This document shows positions 12,588 to 24,799 of a DNA stretch of 64,000 bases, piece after piece. Source of the stretch: Cycas panzhihuaensis (taxonomy: Eukaryota; Cycadophyta); the NCBI GenBank assembly GCA_023213395.1, contig CM041465.1, forward strand, positions 235,793,741-235,857,740, written 5' to 3'. Below the pieces are notes generated by a model. It was not told the DNA's origin, did no database searches, and saw only the letters and a program-made list of their open reading frames with translations. Numbering within the stretch: position 1 is the first letter of the stretch; each line of letters starts with the position of its first letter. The position numbers and the translations under genes were made by a program.

Positions 12588-15060
12588 ATGCAATGTTTCT
12601 CTTATTACTTACATGGTCTTTCTCTTATCTCGAAAGAACCTTCATATTCCTTTATCCCCTCATCTGATTCTAAATTGGTAATAGAGGGATATCCATCAGA
12701 GTGGGCTTATTACACCTACATCTCTGAATCCCAAGGTTACACCTCTTATTCCCTCTAATATCCTACCCAAGAGGGCAAGGATCCCATTTTCTATCTGGAT
12801 GACTAAGACTATCTAGATTTTTGCCTATTCCCTATGCATGACATAGGTGCATCCACCTTAATGGAATGCTATCATACTAATGATAGTTCCCATGAGGACT
12901 GACTTACAGGTCCTACCTTGCACAAGGAGCCTTCCATCTCATATGAGTGGGTAAGAACCCCTCCCACAGATATAATAGAGGCATTGTGACAATGCTTTGG
13001 AGCTCCAAGCACCCAACTATCTTTGAAGTGGTTGGATGGCCTCCTTTGTAGCATGGATCCATCCTCTTCTACACCCATGCCTTATGTTTCATCTCAACCA
13101 CCATCCATGGCAATGATAGGATCTAATCCTATAATTTTCTCTTCTTCACATACCCCTCATATCCAAGGGGATCCCTAAGGCATGTCCATATCCCAAACTA
13201 GGGTAAGCATGCCCCTTCCAAACTAGGTAATAATGCCTCAACCTACTGTGGTCCATGCCCCTTTCAAATGACCTAGGGTACCCTCACATCTTAAATACTT
13301 AGGCCACATGGGACCTATCCCCATACATCTTTGTTCGCAACCAATGGACTCTTATCTTTATGTACCCCTAGGGTACACGTCCTAATCTTAGGGGCATGGG
13401 GACGAAAATCCTCTCCTAGTGTATGGGGTGGACTCACTACACCCTTATGGAGTTGCACCTCCTATAGGTGGCCCATATGGGCAAAACCCAATACTTCATC
13501 CCCTTTCCTCATCTTTATATTTGACTCTATATATGATACTTTCTTGAGGAGGATCTGTTCCTCCTTATAACCCTTACTCTCATATGCCTTCTCAACAAGG
13601 ACTGTACCCTCAAGGGGGGATGGGATCATCTCACCTCCCTCCCTCCTATCTAACCTTCCCTCAAATAGGGATGGATCCTTCCCACCAAGCAATTAGGAAT
13701 CCTTATCCCTCATATACCTAAACCCCTTACGGAGGATCTAGGTATCCATGTCTTCCTTCTCCCATGCCCTCGATTGACCCTTTAACTTGACTAGGGATTT
13801 ATTCTTTCATTAACTATAGGTCAACCCCACTATCAATTGAGGTGCTCATGACCAACCTACCACCTCAACCTCCTGAAGTGCCCAAATTCTATAATACCTC
13901 ATCGCAAGACCTAACCAAGAATGTCAGGAGTTTCTCCATGGTATGCATTGATTATTGGGCTTATGACCACATACTGATGAATATCTTTCCCTGATCCCTG
14001 TATGGAGATGCCCTTAAATGGTTTTACCATCTCCATACCCATTCAATTTGCTCTTTTCAACAACTTGTAGATGAGTTTATCAACTACTTTGATGTAGCTC
14101 ACCCCTTTAAGAGAAGGATCAAAGCCCTACTCTCTCTAAAATAAGGTCACGATGAATTGAATTGTGACTTTATCAGGTGTTTTCATGATCTCCTCCACTC
14201 TATGAAGGCTATGCTACTTGAAGAGTTGAAGAGGGATATTTTCATGAATTCACTTAGAGCCAAAGTCCATGTCAAAGTCCTCAAGATAGGTGTGATGATA
14301 TGTGAGTCCACCATAGTGAAATACTTAGTGCTCAAGGCTATTGAGATCCAAGTGGGTCTTAAGAAGCCTCTTAGGTCATCACAACAATGCAAGGCACCCC
14401 CTCTGTCATGTGACTAATGACCCTAACAATCTCCAAGGCTTTTTACCAAAGCAACCGAGAAGACCTTGGACCCTTTAACATTAGCCATATATTCATTTAA
14501 ATATATGATGAAGGAGCTAAATCTCTAATTGACTCAATCCTCTTCCAAAGCCCATAGGCCTATTCACTAGGCATCCCAAACTACACCATCTAGAGGTAGG
14601 AATACCCAAACTTCTTAAGGGAAGAAGGAACAACCTCCTCTTCAGAAGGAATGGTATTCTATTCATGGAGAATGCTTCTATGAGGATTCATAATATTGGG
14701 TGCAGTATCCTGACCTTGCTCCCCAACGTAGCACCTCACTCAAACGGGCTTTGAAACCCAACTTGGATAAACCCATTCATAGAGATCCCTTCCCCGACCA
14801 TATGGAACATGATTGCTCCACCTAAAATAGAAAGGGAGGAAACAGGGGGTGATCCCCTAATCCACTTCTCGATTAAGTAAAGGATAAGGGGGTAAGGGAA
14901 TCATCCTCAATCCAAAGCCTTTGTTCTCAACCATCCTCTTCCTCTTAGTCCCAAAGCAAGGGGAAGGGAGTTATCTAGATGCTTGAGACTACTCCCTTAT
15001 ACCCCATTATAAGGTCTCAAGCTTTTAGGGAGGCTGCTAAAGCCTCCACTTCCTAATAAA
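12588..15060 (+). pseudogene. gag remnant of element A
   Basis: Starts at ATG 12588 (MQCFSYYLHGL), which matches the gag start of D and C. The N-terminal part has PSSDSKLVIEGYPSEWAYY. The capsid region lies at about 13860-14400, with IDYWAYDHI and a conserved Gln/Asp-rich segment matching D's gag. The zinc-knuckle region (14650-14690) reads WYSIHGECFYED and has lost its first Cys. Many stops are present. Confidence 0.8.
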
Positions 15061-15542
15061 ACCCTCTTGCATATAATCCACCTATGAAAATCCCCATGAT
15101 CCCTAAGACCATTCTTGTCTTTATAGGATATTATGACTTTTGAAGGGTACTTCCCCAACCTATTGGGAAGGGGAAGCCCTTTTCAATTATCGATGTATCT
15201 ATGAGGGACATCTTGCATAGTTGTCCTAAGTAACACACCTTCCTCTTAGAAGCTTTGGGTTATGGTGATGCCCTAATCTATTTGGCGAGTACCACCTTGA
15301 ATGGGGCACCCTGTATTATGTTTGATTCTAAGGATCTCCCTCCTGTCAATGAAAGGGAATGCTAATGAAACTATCCTTTCACCATTAATATTGACACTTT
15401 AGAGTGCACCCTAAAGAGGACCATTATAGAAAATGGTTCCTCAGTTAATACCATGCCCATCCATATGGTAGAGGAGTTAGGATTATGAGCTCTCAAACTA
15501 ATCACATGGAGATGCCAAGGCTACGATGGTAGTAAAAAGGCA
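15061..15542 (+). pseudogene. Protease, first part (element A), interrupted by B
   Basis: Aligns with D's protease region. The active-site segment near 15425 reads IENGSSVNTMP where D has VDNGSSVNAMP, so the catalytic Asp position is Glu in this decayed copy. The sequence stops at GGTAGTAAAAAGGCA, where element B begins, and resumes at 30652. Confidence 0.75.
15538..15542 (+). repeat. Left target-site duplication of element B
   Basis: AGGCA here and AGCAC at 30652-30656 fit one target, AGGCAC, with a one-base loss. Joined, the flanks read continuously through A's protease. Confidence 0.5.
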
Positions 15543-18500
15543 TCGGAATCACACCTCCGGGGGGTGCCAGACTATGAAAGATTGTTCCAACATAACTAAT
15601 AAATTTGTGGCTAAGGATCTACAAGAATAAGGAAGAATGATCACCACAAAGGGTGTCCATATGCCAAAATACAGGTTCAAGGACCCACAAATGACACACA
15701 AACTCCCTTCCAGGTAAACACCTCCTTGATTTAGAATAAGGAGTAAAAGAGGGATCTCCTCAATTGACTAAGTAACCTCTAAAAGGACCCTCCCATCTTA
15801 TATGGTTAAGGAAGGAGGGCGAAGGTGAAGGTTCACCTCTTCTCATGAAGAGGGGATGAGTGGAACAAGTCCTAACCAAAAGGAAGGGAAACTCACATGC
15901 AAAGTACGAGAGGCTAGCAACGTGAGTGAATGAAGAGGAAATTGGGTTGATGGACCAACTTTGGGTAAAATAGGCGAAGTCAAAGGAAGCTTTGCTAAAA
16001 GAGAGGAAAGGGGGCCTTGGGAGAAGGAACCCTTAAGGCACTACACCTAGAATGAAGGTTAGGTGTAAGAGCTGAAACAAGGTATATTATTCCTATACTA
16101 ATGTTTGTTATGAGGCAAGAAGATGTAGGAATGTAGGTATCATTATTTATATTTTATTTCTTAATGGTAAAGCAAAAAGAATTTAAAAGAAATGACACAC
16201 TCACCCTCATTTCCTAGGTACTAACCTCCCTCTCTTTATCTTTCACAATCAAGGGAAAAGAAAGACAATAAGTAACCAAGGACATTAATGCTAGCATGAA
16301 ATGCAAACCCACCTAATAATATGCAAGAGGGGAGCGAAGTGCCAATGTATGTATGCACAACTTACGCACCCAAATCCTAGTAGAAATGAGGCTTTAGGGG
16401 AGAGAGAAAACAAGTACTAGGAGAAAGTAACACCTATTAGCACAAACTAATTTCCCTCTATGCATCTAAATGAGGTAAGCACAATAAATAGTAGCATACA
16501 AGTAATATAATCTTTCTGTTTCTATTTCTTGTTTAGGAGTAAAGGGGAGAGAAGGGCGAGAATAGTAGCAACAAAGGTAGGGAAACGTACCCAGGAGTCA
16601 AATAGTTGGTGTAACATCTCCCTAGCTTCCTTCACAATCCAAGCTTTCCTCCTAGGTGCACCTTGCCATGGATGGCATGGTGAAAGGAGCACTAATGAGA
16701 GGGGGGCTTCCTTACTTTCCCCAAGCTCAAATGCAAAAAAAAGACTAGAGAGAAAGAATAAATTCCTCTATAGAATTTTTTAAAAGCACAATAATAATAA
16801 TAAGGAAACAAAGATGTACTTGCAACATAGGTCTTCATTCACTCAGAAGCATTTGGAACCTGCATAACACAAAGTTACCCTTTCTTAAGGGGTGCTAAAT
16901 GCGTATGGGGAGAAGATGCATATAAGAAAATGTATATGTATGTATATATTCCTTTTCAAAGGCAAAGGAATAAAAGATGATAGACTAAACAAATATCCAT
17001 TAAATAACAAAATATGCAATATTAGTATTATCTTCACCTTGTATGCAGAACTTAACAAGTGATGCAAGAAAAGGGGGGTGAAGGGAAGAAGATAGGTAGC
17101 CTCAGAATGGCTAATCCTTCCAACTAAACAAGGTCCACATGTTCCTAAGCACTTAAGCTAGTGGCTAAGAAGGTCAAGGCTACTCAACAACAAGCACAAA
17201 ATAGGTTTTGCATATGGGGAAAAATGTTGCAAGAAAGCTTTAAAAGTTACAAAAATTACAAAAGTTGCAAAGTGTAACTTTTGCAAGATTTTATAAAACA
17301 GGGGCCTAATGTCGAAAAGGACACAAAAGGGGCTGATAACTAGGTTATTTATGAGCCTTGGTTGTTGGTTGCATGTATAGCAATAGGTTGCCTATGCTAT
17401 AATCAACAGAGATCCCCTACTCCCATAGTTTTTGAGTAGGCAAGGAAGGTATGCAGAAGGAAAAGGGAAGGAGAGAAGGGGGTTGCCCTTGAGGAGAAGG
17501 CATATGGGTGCAGAACCCTACCTAAAACTCCTTTCACTCTCCCAAAGACCACTTTTCCTACTACCTCCTTAAATAGATCCAAGAAAAACTTTGCAAAGAG
17601 GCTGACAAGGCAACAAGAAGGAGGGTTTACTGCCTAACACAGAAGAAAAGAAGGAAAACTTCACATGAGCAAGTAGAAAAAAAAGACTGAAAGGGATACA
17701 TATGCTATGAAAGGAAAAGATCAAAGGTAGATATGTGAGTAGGTAATAAGGGTATATCTATGGAAGATCTACCTGGCAAACCAGGTGAGGAGAAGGGTTC
17801 CCTTAGGGGATTATTGAAGATCCCTGCAATGCAATAGAAGAGGAGCATAACCTATGGAAGAAGTATAGCTTGAGGCTTGGAAAAACATTGGGGACGTGAA
17901 TCTATTTCAGTTGGCCCTGCAACTCACGTTTCCTATTCTGTAAGAGCTAGTAGCTAGAGTGTGGAGCCAATGCAGTAGGAATGAAGCTATTAGATATTGT
18001 GACAACAATCATTTAAGGCTAAAATTTTGGCATGGTTTTAGTGCGGTTTCCCCCCTTAATATTTTTCGGGGCTTTCCAAGGGGAGCAGGAGCCCCCCTTG
18101 GCTAGGGGGTGTAGGGGGCATGGAATGCCCCCCGCTAAGAGGGGGTTTGGGGGCGATAGCCCCGACCCAAAAAATTAGCCCTGTAAACCATATTAAAATG
18201 TGAAGAGAATCAGGGTCATTCGATACAAATACCCTAGATTCTATGATTGAGATTCATGCCTTGGATGTCCCTCTCATGTAGCCTATTTTAGGGCTTTTCT
18301 TATTATGTTGTATGTAATGTAATGTACTGTGATAAGGGCAATGGTTGGTTATTGTTCCTAAGAGTACTCTGCTACTGAGATGTAATGTTTCTCCATTCTA
18401 CAACAATAAAGATCAATACCTTTCCTGTGTGGATGTTTCCCTAGCATACTGCTAGGGTTTTACCATGTTATATTGGGTGTATATATGATGTTTAACTTGT

Positions 18501-19429
18501 ATATTGATGTTATTGTATTATCTCTGATTTTAGAACTTGCATGTTAAATCTTAGTTTTGATTCCTGTAACTAGTTGTAAAATAGTTCAGATCTTGTCATG
18601 GTTTAAGGTTTGGGACCTTGTATTCTCAACAGAAGTTTCTTTAAGAACTTGTTTAGAAGAGAGGAGAATAAAAAGAGTAAGAAGAGAGACAAATGAGGTC
18701 AATTTTAGGTTTTTAAACCTAACTCTAGCTTAGTTAGTGATTAGGGTTCAACCTGGGTAGGAAATAGTCTAATGCCATGTGGAAACTTTGCATTTAATGT
18801 GAAATTACCATGGCCAGACATAAAAAGACCTATGAACAGTCATACCCTAGTAAACTTTATGATACCACAAAGTTTGCAGTGATACTACAAAGTTTACAGT
18901 GGTGTGGCCAAAACTAAGGTAAAAAGAAAAAGGGGGAACTAAGAGGCTCCCAAAGGGGGGTCCAAGACCTTAAGAGAGCATGATGTAGTATCAACATGTT
19001 AAGGAGGGGTCATGGGACCTAGAAGGATCATAGTAGGTGGGAAACAGTGGTCAAGGACTACGTGAAGGGAGACAAACAACACATAAGGTGACAACCAGAC
19101 CTAAATAGGGTGCTAGGGTTGTGTCACGCTAAGAAGTGATACGAAATGGGCTATGAGAGCCAAAAGTACTTGGGGACATATGGAGACATTAGTGGAGGGT
19201 CATGGAGTGCCATGAAATTTGTATCCTTAGTCATCATAGGCTAAAAATATCAAGATGCAATATAAATAGGCAAATAATGCATAGTGATCATAATGTCAAT
19301 CAATTAGAGTGTAATATATGTAATGCGCCTCAATCAATCACTTTTGAAATCGATGAAAGTGAAGATAGAAGTATACCTGAGCTTACTTAAGTCAAGTCAT
19401 CCATGTCTATTCCTGGTAGTTACGAAACA
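15543..19429 (-). repeat. 3' LTR of element B (3887 bp with insertion)
   Basis: On the minus strand it starts at 19429 (TGTTTCG...) after a polypurine tract and ends at 15543. It aligns along its length with 27446-30651 except for an extra 650 bp near 18000-18650. The U3 repeats are at 18851-18905 and an A/T-rich GTTGCA-type repeat at 17222-17295. Confidence 0.85.
17998..18631. mobile_element. Solo-LTR-like insertion in the 3' LTR of B
   Basis: This block is absent from B's other LTR (which goes straight from GGATTGAAGCC to AGAAGAG near 29885). It starts TGTGACAACA and ends TCTCAACA, so it has LTR-like TG...CA ends. It contains a GC-rich hairpin cluster at 18040-18180 and an AATAAA at about 18405. 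The flanking five bases (GATAT and GAAGT) match at only three positions, so a target duplication is not proved. Family and strand are unknown; there is no coding sequence. Confidence 0.5.
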
Positions 19430-19837
19430 CTACCCCCTTGGTAGTAGAGCCTTGCTACTCAGAAGTGTGATGCGACGGTAAATGCTGGCAACATAAAGGT
19501 TAGTAGCATGCATCAAATATAGCAGTGTCATCATCTAAGGAGGATGGCAAGTGTCATGATGAAACACATGGATAGGGAGAAGAGCAGGATGACATAGGGG
19601 CTGCCTATGCATTGCCCTAAAGTCTAATGAGATAAGGGGTAGATGAGGGGGATGCCCCCATCACATATATGTAAGATATATGGTGGTGATAGTCATGAAC
19701 ATGATCAACCAAATTCTATGAATGAGGAATATATACATATGAAAGTTAGAAAGTTGGGGCTTTATGCTGAGGGTGGTATGAAGGATAAAGGGAAAGAAAA
19801 ACAAACCTGATGGTCACCATAGTTTAACCTCATTAGT
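19430..19837 (-). other. 3' UTR and polypurine tract of element B
   Basis: On the minus strand this holds the family stem-loops (GGGGG/CCCCC at 19647-19659, CATAGG/CCTATG at 19593-19609) and ends in CCAAGGGGGTAG, the polypurine tract at 19430-19441, directly before the 3' LTR. Confidence 0.7.
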
Positions 19838-20347
19838 GGCCAGCTCTTGGAGGTGTGAACGAATCACAAGATGGAGGGTGGGACAAACCTAGAACTAAGG
19901 TATTTGGGACACCTGATAGGTTCCTCAAGGGGGATCGTTGAGAAGGGAGAGACATCACTTGAGGATGCAATGGACGAGGTCGTTTGCCTCAACATTTTGG
20001 TCTCAAGGAATGTGCTAGATGTTTGCGAAAGAGAAATAAGACAAGAAGGACCTAGTGGTCGAAGCAAGGGCTCTTAAGTATGGGCAATGTACCTAGTAAA
20101 CCTGGGTAAGATGCAATACAATGACCTGAGAGCGGTAAAACAAGATGATGGGATCATGATGGAAACAAATCACATTAGTAAGGGCTTTAATAACAACTAT
20201 GTATTCAGCTTTGTTATTGGTGCTCTCAGGAAGAAAGACTCTAGAACGCAGGTAGTCATATCTAGAGGGGTCACAGAGGATCCACATAGCAACTAGAGGG
20301 CCTGGGTTGCCATGACTTCCTCCATCAGTAAAGATAATCAATGCCAT
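19838..20347 (-). pseudogene. Archaeal-type RNase H of element B, decayed
   Basis: Starts with ATG at 20347 (MALIIFTDGGSHGNPGP), the same start as in D. Visible motifs are FTDGGSHGNPG (first Asp), TNNKAEY (Glu) and YRSQVIV, where D has CDSQVV, so the third acid is lost. The frame stops after LTQVY, and the remainder to 19838 shows homology only with stops and a shift. It would have cut the RNA strand of RNA/DNA hybrids during reverse transcription. Confidence 0.75.
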
Positions 20348-21240
20348 GGTGAGGAGACATGGGTCTCAATCAGATGACAATGAAAAAGGGTGATAGTGGG
20401 GTCGATGAGTAGAGAGAAGGGAAAAGAGGTAGTGATAGAACTACAAAACACTCAAAAGGCTATGGATGAGGATCATGAAGGATAGGAGGGTCCTAAAAAG
20501 AGGCTACCTGGAGGTGAGGAAACTAACCCACTAAAGAGGACGAGGAGATAGCAGTGAAATAAGCCCCTTTGGGGCCCCAAAGATTGTAGAAAGGGCTAAG
20601 GTGAGGTCCAGAGTTGGGGAGGCACTTCCTTTGGGAGCACCAAAGGCTCGAATGGGTATTGAAAATGGATCCAAGGTGGTGAAATGAGTCAAAGGAGCAT
20701 AAACATGAGTATGTTTTAAAGTGGCATAAAAATCAAGATGGAAAGAGGTCAATAGGAGACAGAAGAGGTCATTATAAATGCACCAAAAAGTCTTAAAACG
20801 AAGGCCACAGAGGTGGAATAGGGGACGGACCTAGAAGACAAGAGTGATAAGGGTAAAGAGATAGTTGTGAGGGCTGTCATGGTAAAAGAAAGGAGGAGGT
20901 GCCTCTCGGGGCCTCTGCATATATAAAGGAAAGAGGGTGAAAATGAGATTTATTTTCATGGGCTCACGATTAATCTGGAGTCCTTTCCTTTATGCATCAG
21001 AGCACCACCCAACTTTAGAGGCATGTAGTGGGAGATCCAACCATTAGATTGAGACGAGGAGACAACCAACATGACTGGGATGATGAGATGGCAGTGTCGA
21101 GACTAGATCTAGTGAGTGGATCACCCCCTACTCTTTCCATTTCGTCACTTGAAATTAATGGTCTTTTAAAGTTTTTCTGAGCTAGTTTTAGCCCTTTAAT
21201 AGAAATTTGGGACCCTTTAGAGCTCGATTGGGGCCCAGAG
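20348..21240 (-). other. Spacer of B upstream of the second RNase H
   Basis: Aligns loosely with D 50790-51590. It contains a CCTTTGG...CCAAAGG inverted repeat and GGGGCCCCAAAGG-like text near 20560-20650. Reading frames (including 20752-20531, minus) resemble D only in scattered words such as FGAPKG. I see no reliable gene. Confidence 0.4.
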
Positions 21241-21470
21241 AGGGGGAGAGGGATCGTATCCAGGTGCCATACAATCAATTGGTGGAGTAGATGGCTACGA
21301 GATCATCATAGAGTAGGACACAGACCCGTATGACAATTATGACCCCGAGGAGGCCTTAGGACAAGGGGAGCAAGGTTGGGAGCTTACAACGATAATGAAG
21401 GAGCCTAGGAAGCATGTGGTCTCTTGGAGAGGGGTCATGTTAGCTAGGAGATGATACCCTTTGAGAGTAG
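21241..21470 (+). pseudogene. Scrap of the antisense gene in element B
   Basis: On the plus strand, opposite to B's own genes, the text reads RERDRIQVPYNQLVE, then SRTQTR and MTPRRP. It matches the C-terminal coiled-coil part of the antisense gene of D (ERDCIQARYDQLV, SRTRTH, TTPRRP). The upstream two thirds, including the mobile-domain-like region, are deleted at about 21240, where the sequence jumps into the spacer before RNase H. Confidence 0.65.
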
Positions 21471-22267
21471 GGACACCAAGGAGTAGAGTGTATGATTAGT
21501 TTTGACCAGAAAAGCATTGGATCTCCAAGGAGTCACCATATACTAAAACATGATTATACTCCTCCCTACAAGGATTCTGACTTCTTGAGGATGATGTACT
21601 ATATGGTTTTGTATAATGTAATTCATTATATATATAGACAGAGGCCTATTGGCACCCTATTTGATCAATGATAATGGTGTTATGATGGTTTTATGATGTT
21701 GTATTTGTTGTTTATCTGTTTATATATTTATCTGTATGTAGACATGGGTGCATAGGTGAACGATGGGCTATACATCATGATAATTTTAGTTGATTGTTAT
21801 ATGGCTTTTATTATTAGATCACTCATGTGGTGCCAACACTTCCTTTCATACAGGACCACACTCATAATGGGCACACATGACCACTATGAGTGTAGGTGAT
21901 AGACATGTGTGAGGCTAGGAGATAGAGGGCCATGCATATTCATTAAAGGAGCATAGTGGATATGTAAAGGAAGTGACGAGGAGGAGATAGTACATGTATT
22001 TGAGCATGCAGTCCTAGTTGGGGTGCATTTCTGAACTTGGGAGCGACATAAGCGTATGCGTCTAACTAGGAGGAAAGGTTTCCCTTGGGAGGGAAATAAA
22101 AGATGTCATAGGAGGAACTGTAAAGATAGTAAAGCCACCCTATGTCACCATTCCACCTATGGTTAGGAGAAATTGGGGCACGTTTAGAGTGGTAGTTTAG
22201 GTTTATTTTAGAGTGAGAAGAAAGGTGTTGGTACGTCTGGCCTACTTGGGAGTAGGAATAGTCACAC
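21471..22267. other. Spacer between antisense scrap and integrase in B
   Basis: Corresponds to D 47833-48447. AT-rich with ATATAT tracts (near 21630) and no conserved reading frame. It would hold the 3' ends of both the pol transcript and the antisense transcript. Confidence 0.45.
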
Positions 22268-23180
22268 ATAGAATTTCTTCAAGAACTTATCGTTGATGGC
22301 TTTCTCAAACTCAAGACCCTTCAGAGTTGTAATCCTATAGGTGCCATTATCGAGGCTTTCAAGAACGATGAAAGGGCTAACCCATTTAGGTCAGAATTTG
22401 GACAAGCGATCATGGAGATACTCCAACTTAAGGATATAGTCCCTAATATGCAAAGGATATAGGTGAAGGCACTTATCATACATTCTTCATGCTTGGTATT
22501 TAGAGGCGAGGTTCACTTGATATGTAGTCAAGTATTTCTCATCTAAAGCTTTGAGGTCTAGGAGGCGAGCCTAACGATAGGACTCCTCGTGGACAAGATC
22601 CTAAAGGAAAACTCACAAGGAAGGGATTTCAACTTCTAATAGGAGGAGCGCCTTAGTTCTGTACACAAGGGAGAATGGGGTCATCCCTGTAGCTGTGTAA
22701 ATGGAAGTACGGTACACCCATAGGGCAGAAGGAAGTTGAAGATGCCAATCTTTTTGAGATTGGATGACAGTTTTATTCAAGATGTTTATGAGGATTTTGT
22801 TAAAAGATTCAATTTGGCCATTAGCCTGGGGGTAATAAGGAGAGAAAGTTTTGTGAGATATCTTAAATCTCTCATGAAGTTCATCCATTTCTTTATTACA
22901 GAAGGGGGTTCCATTATCTGTAATCAAGACATCAAGAACCCCAAATCAACAAATAATATATTAGTAGATGAAAGTAGTTATCATCTTACTAAGGGTAGAG
23001 GATAGGGGGACTGCTTTGGCTTATTTAGTAAATCAATCCATCATGATCAAGATGAACTTATGCTATGATGAAGAAGGCAGGGTTATAGCCCCAATGAGGT
23101 CTAATCCCCATTAGGAGAAAGGCCATGGAGATATAACATGGTGCAAGGCCTTAGAAGGCAAGCAAATGATGTTGGTGCAA
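22268..23180 (-). pseudogene. Truncated integrase of element B
   Basis: On the minus strand: WGLDLIGA-like text (first Asp, near 23080), ITDNGTPF (second Asp, near 22915), NGQIESFNKIL (Glu, near 22800), and a C-terminal domain with a GPF-type motif near 22370. The N-terminal HHCC zinc finger is absent because of a deletion ending near 23180. Frames are broken by stops and shifts. The longest open piece is 22927-22613. Confidence 0.8.
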
Positions 23181-24199
23181 TGGGTGATAATGGAAGGGTA
23201 TCCTCCCTTCATGTCAGCGTGGTCCCATGTGAAGACATCATGAAATTCCTAGAAAAGAAGGATATATTCCTTCATTTCTTCAGGGGAACATTCTTCTCCC
23301 ACCTTGATGACATTACCAGGAGTAAGGATGATGTCCTTGGTTGCCCCCATGCACATGGCATTCCCTTCCTTGAAGTGAAGGGGGGCTTGGTCAATAGGAG
23401 GGGGTGAAGAAGAAGAAGATCAGTTTAGGTTAACTAAGGGTGACTCAATGTCTAAGATCTTCTAGTGACCAAGTTTATGGTGACCAGGAGGGAGATTGGG
23501 CACAGAGCCCGCTAAGTGCTCTAGTAAGGCCTTGTCATTCTTAAAGTAGTCTATCCCATAGATAACCATACTTCAAGAAGATGAGGGGTAAGGAGTAGGA
23601 GGAGTGACAGGACTGTACTGGTCAATCCTATATCACCTCATCTTCCACTCCATGTAGTCAAGGGACTCTTTGGAAGAGTAAGAAGATGACCTCTTGTGGT
23701 AGGTGACAAGAGGTTCCCTTGTCTCATTACCCACGAAGGGTGATGAAGTGGAAGATGAGGTGATATAGGAAATTGCATGAGAAATAGGGGCAATGACATG
23801 CAGCTAAGGGGGAGGACTAGGCTCCTCAATAGAAGAGGCTCCAAGTCAAGACCTGAAATGAAGAGAGTGCCCCCTACTCATGTTCAAGAGGGAGATGGGA
23901 TTAGGGAGGTCCTCATCTTCACCGTTGGACTCATCGTTGCTAAGTACGACAAGGTACCCATAAATCCCTACACTAATAAGGGTGAAATTGATAAGGTTCA
24001 AGGAGGAAGAGGAAGGGCCTTCTTCTGGACAAGGTAAACTAAGAATGTCAATAAAACAAGTAGAAGTATGGGTGGATGAGCCCTTATCACCCTTCGCCTA
24101 GTCACAAACCACCTAACAGAGTTGACAGGGTTGTTTGTTAGGAGGAGGCTCCCAAGAAACAACCTTCATTTGCCTCTCATGGATGAATTTAAATTACCC
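23181..24199 (-). pseudogene. Linker before RT in element B, fused to integrase by deletion
   Basis: Minus-strand text matches the protease-RT linker of C: YGYLVVLSNDESNGEDED near 23935, GIDYFKNDKALLEH near 23540, LHFKEGNAMCMGATKDI near 23360, and FTWDHADMKG near 23220. It then jumps directly into the integrase at about 23180, losing RT, the classical RNase H and the integrase zinc finger. The linker is acidic and proline/serine-rich with no known fold. Confidence 0.75.
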
Positions 24200-24799
24200 C
24201 CAATAGGATGAGCACATGGATTCTATTTGGTCGAGCCATGGGCATCCTAACAAGAGGTTGTAGTCCATATCTACATCAAGGACTACGATATCAATGAGGA
24301 CAGTTTTATCCTTAAGAGTAAGGGGAATAGATATTGATCCTAAGGGCATATTTTCTCTACCATCGTGGCCTTAGCAATTCCATGGGACTGGTTCAAGGGC
24401 TGATATACCAAGCTCTTGCATAATATGCAAGGGAATAGCATTGACAGAAGAACCATTATCTATAATGGTTCTTTAAAAGGTACATTTAGGTGTACTTATG
24501 GATATGGTGAAGGGGTAGTGCCATTGGTATTTCCTTTCACTAGTTGGAGGGAGATCTTTAAGATCGAATGAGATGATAGGTTCATGGATTGGGGTGACAC
24601 CTAAGGCATGAGCTAAGGTGTTAACCAATCCTAAAGTTTCTAGGAGCGCATTGCTCTGGATAGCTTCTCAAGACATCCATCATAGACATCCCCACATCCA
24701 CAGTGTGGAGCTCATCAATGATGGAGAAGGGCTTCCTCTTCATGGTAGGTTGGCAAAGTTCCCTTCAAAAATTGTAATGACTGGGGTGCACAGGAATGC
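24200..24799 (-). pseudogene. Protease of element B
   Basis: Minus-strand text includes IIDNGSSVNAIP (active-site triplet D-N-G, near 24455) and YNLLLGCPWLDQ (near 24240), both conserved in D. It would have cleaved the Gag-Pol precursor as an aspartic-protease dimer. The preceding Gag-protease junction has stops in this copy. Confidence 0.75.

Noticed and set aside
12095-12758. Short ORFs in the LTR and leader of A
   Set aside because: The first lies in the LTR. The second overlaps the gag start in the correct frame only from 12588, so it was taken as gag, not as a separate gene.
18040-18185. GC-rich tract thought of as organellar DNA
   Set aside because: No plastid or mitochondrial gene is seen, and it lies inside an insert with LTR-like ends.
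19871-20296. Plus-strand ORFs over B's second RNase H
   Set aside because: They are complements of the minus-strand RNase H, which carries the recognisable catalytic motifs.
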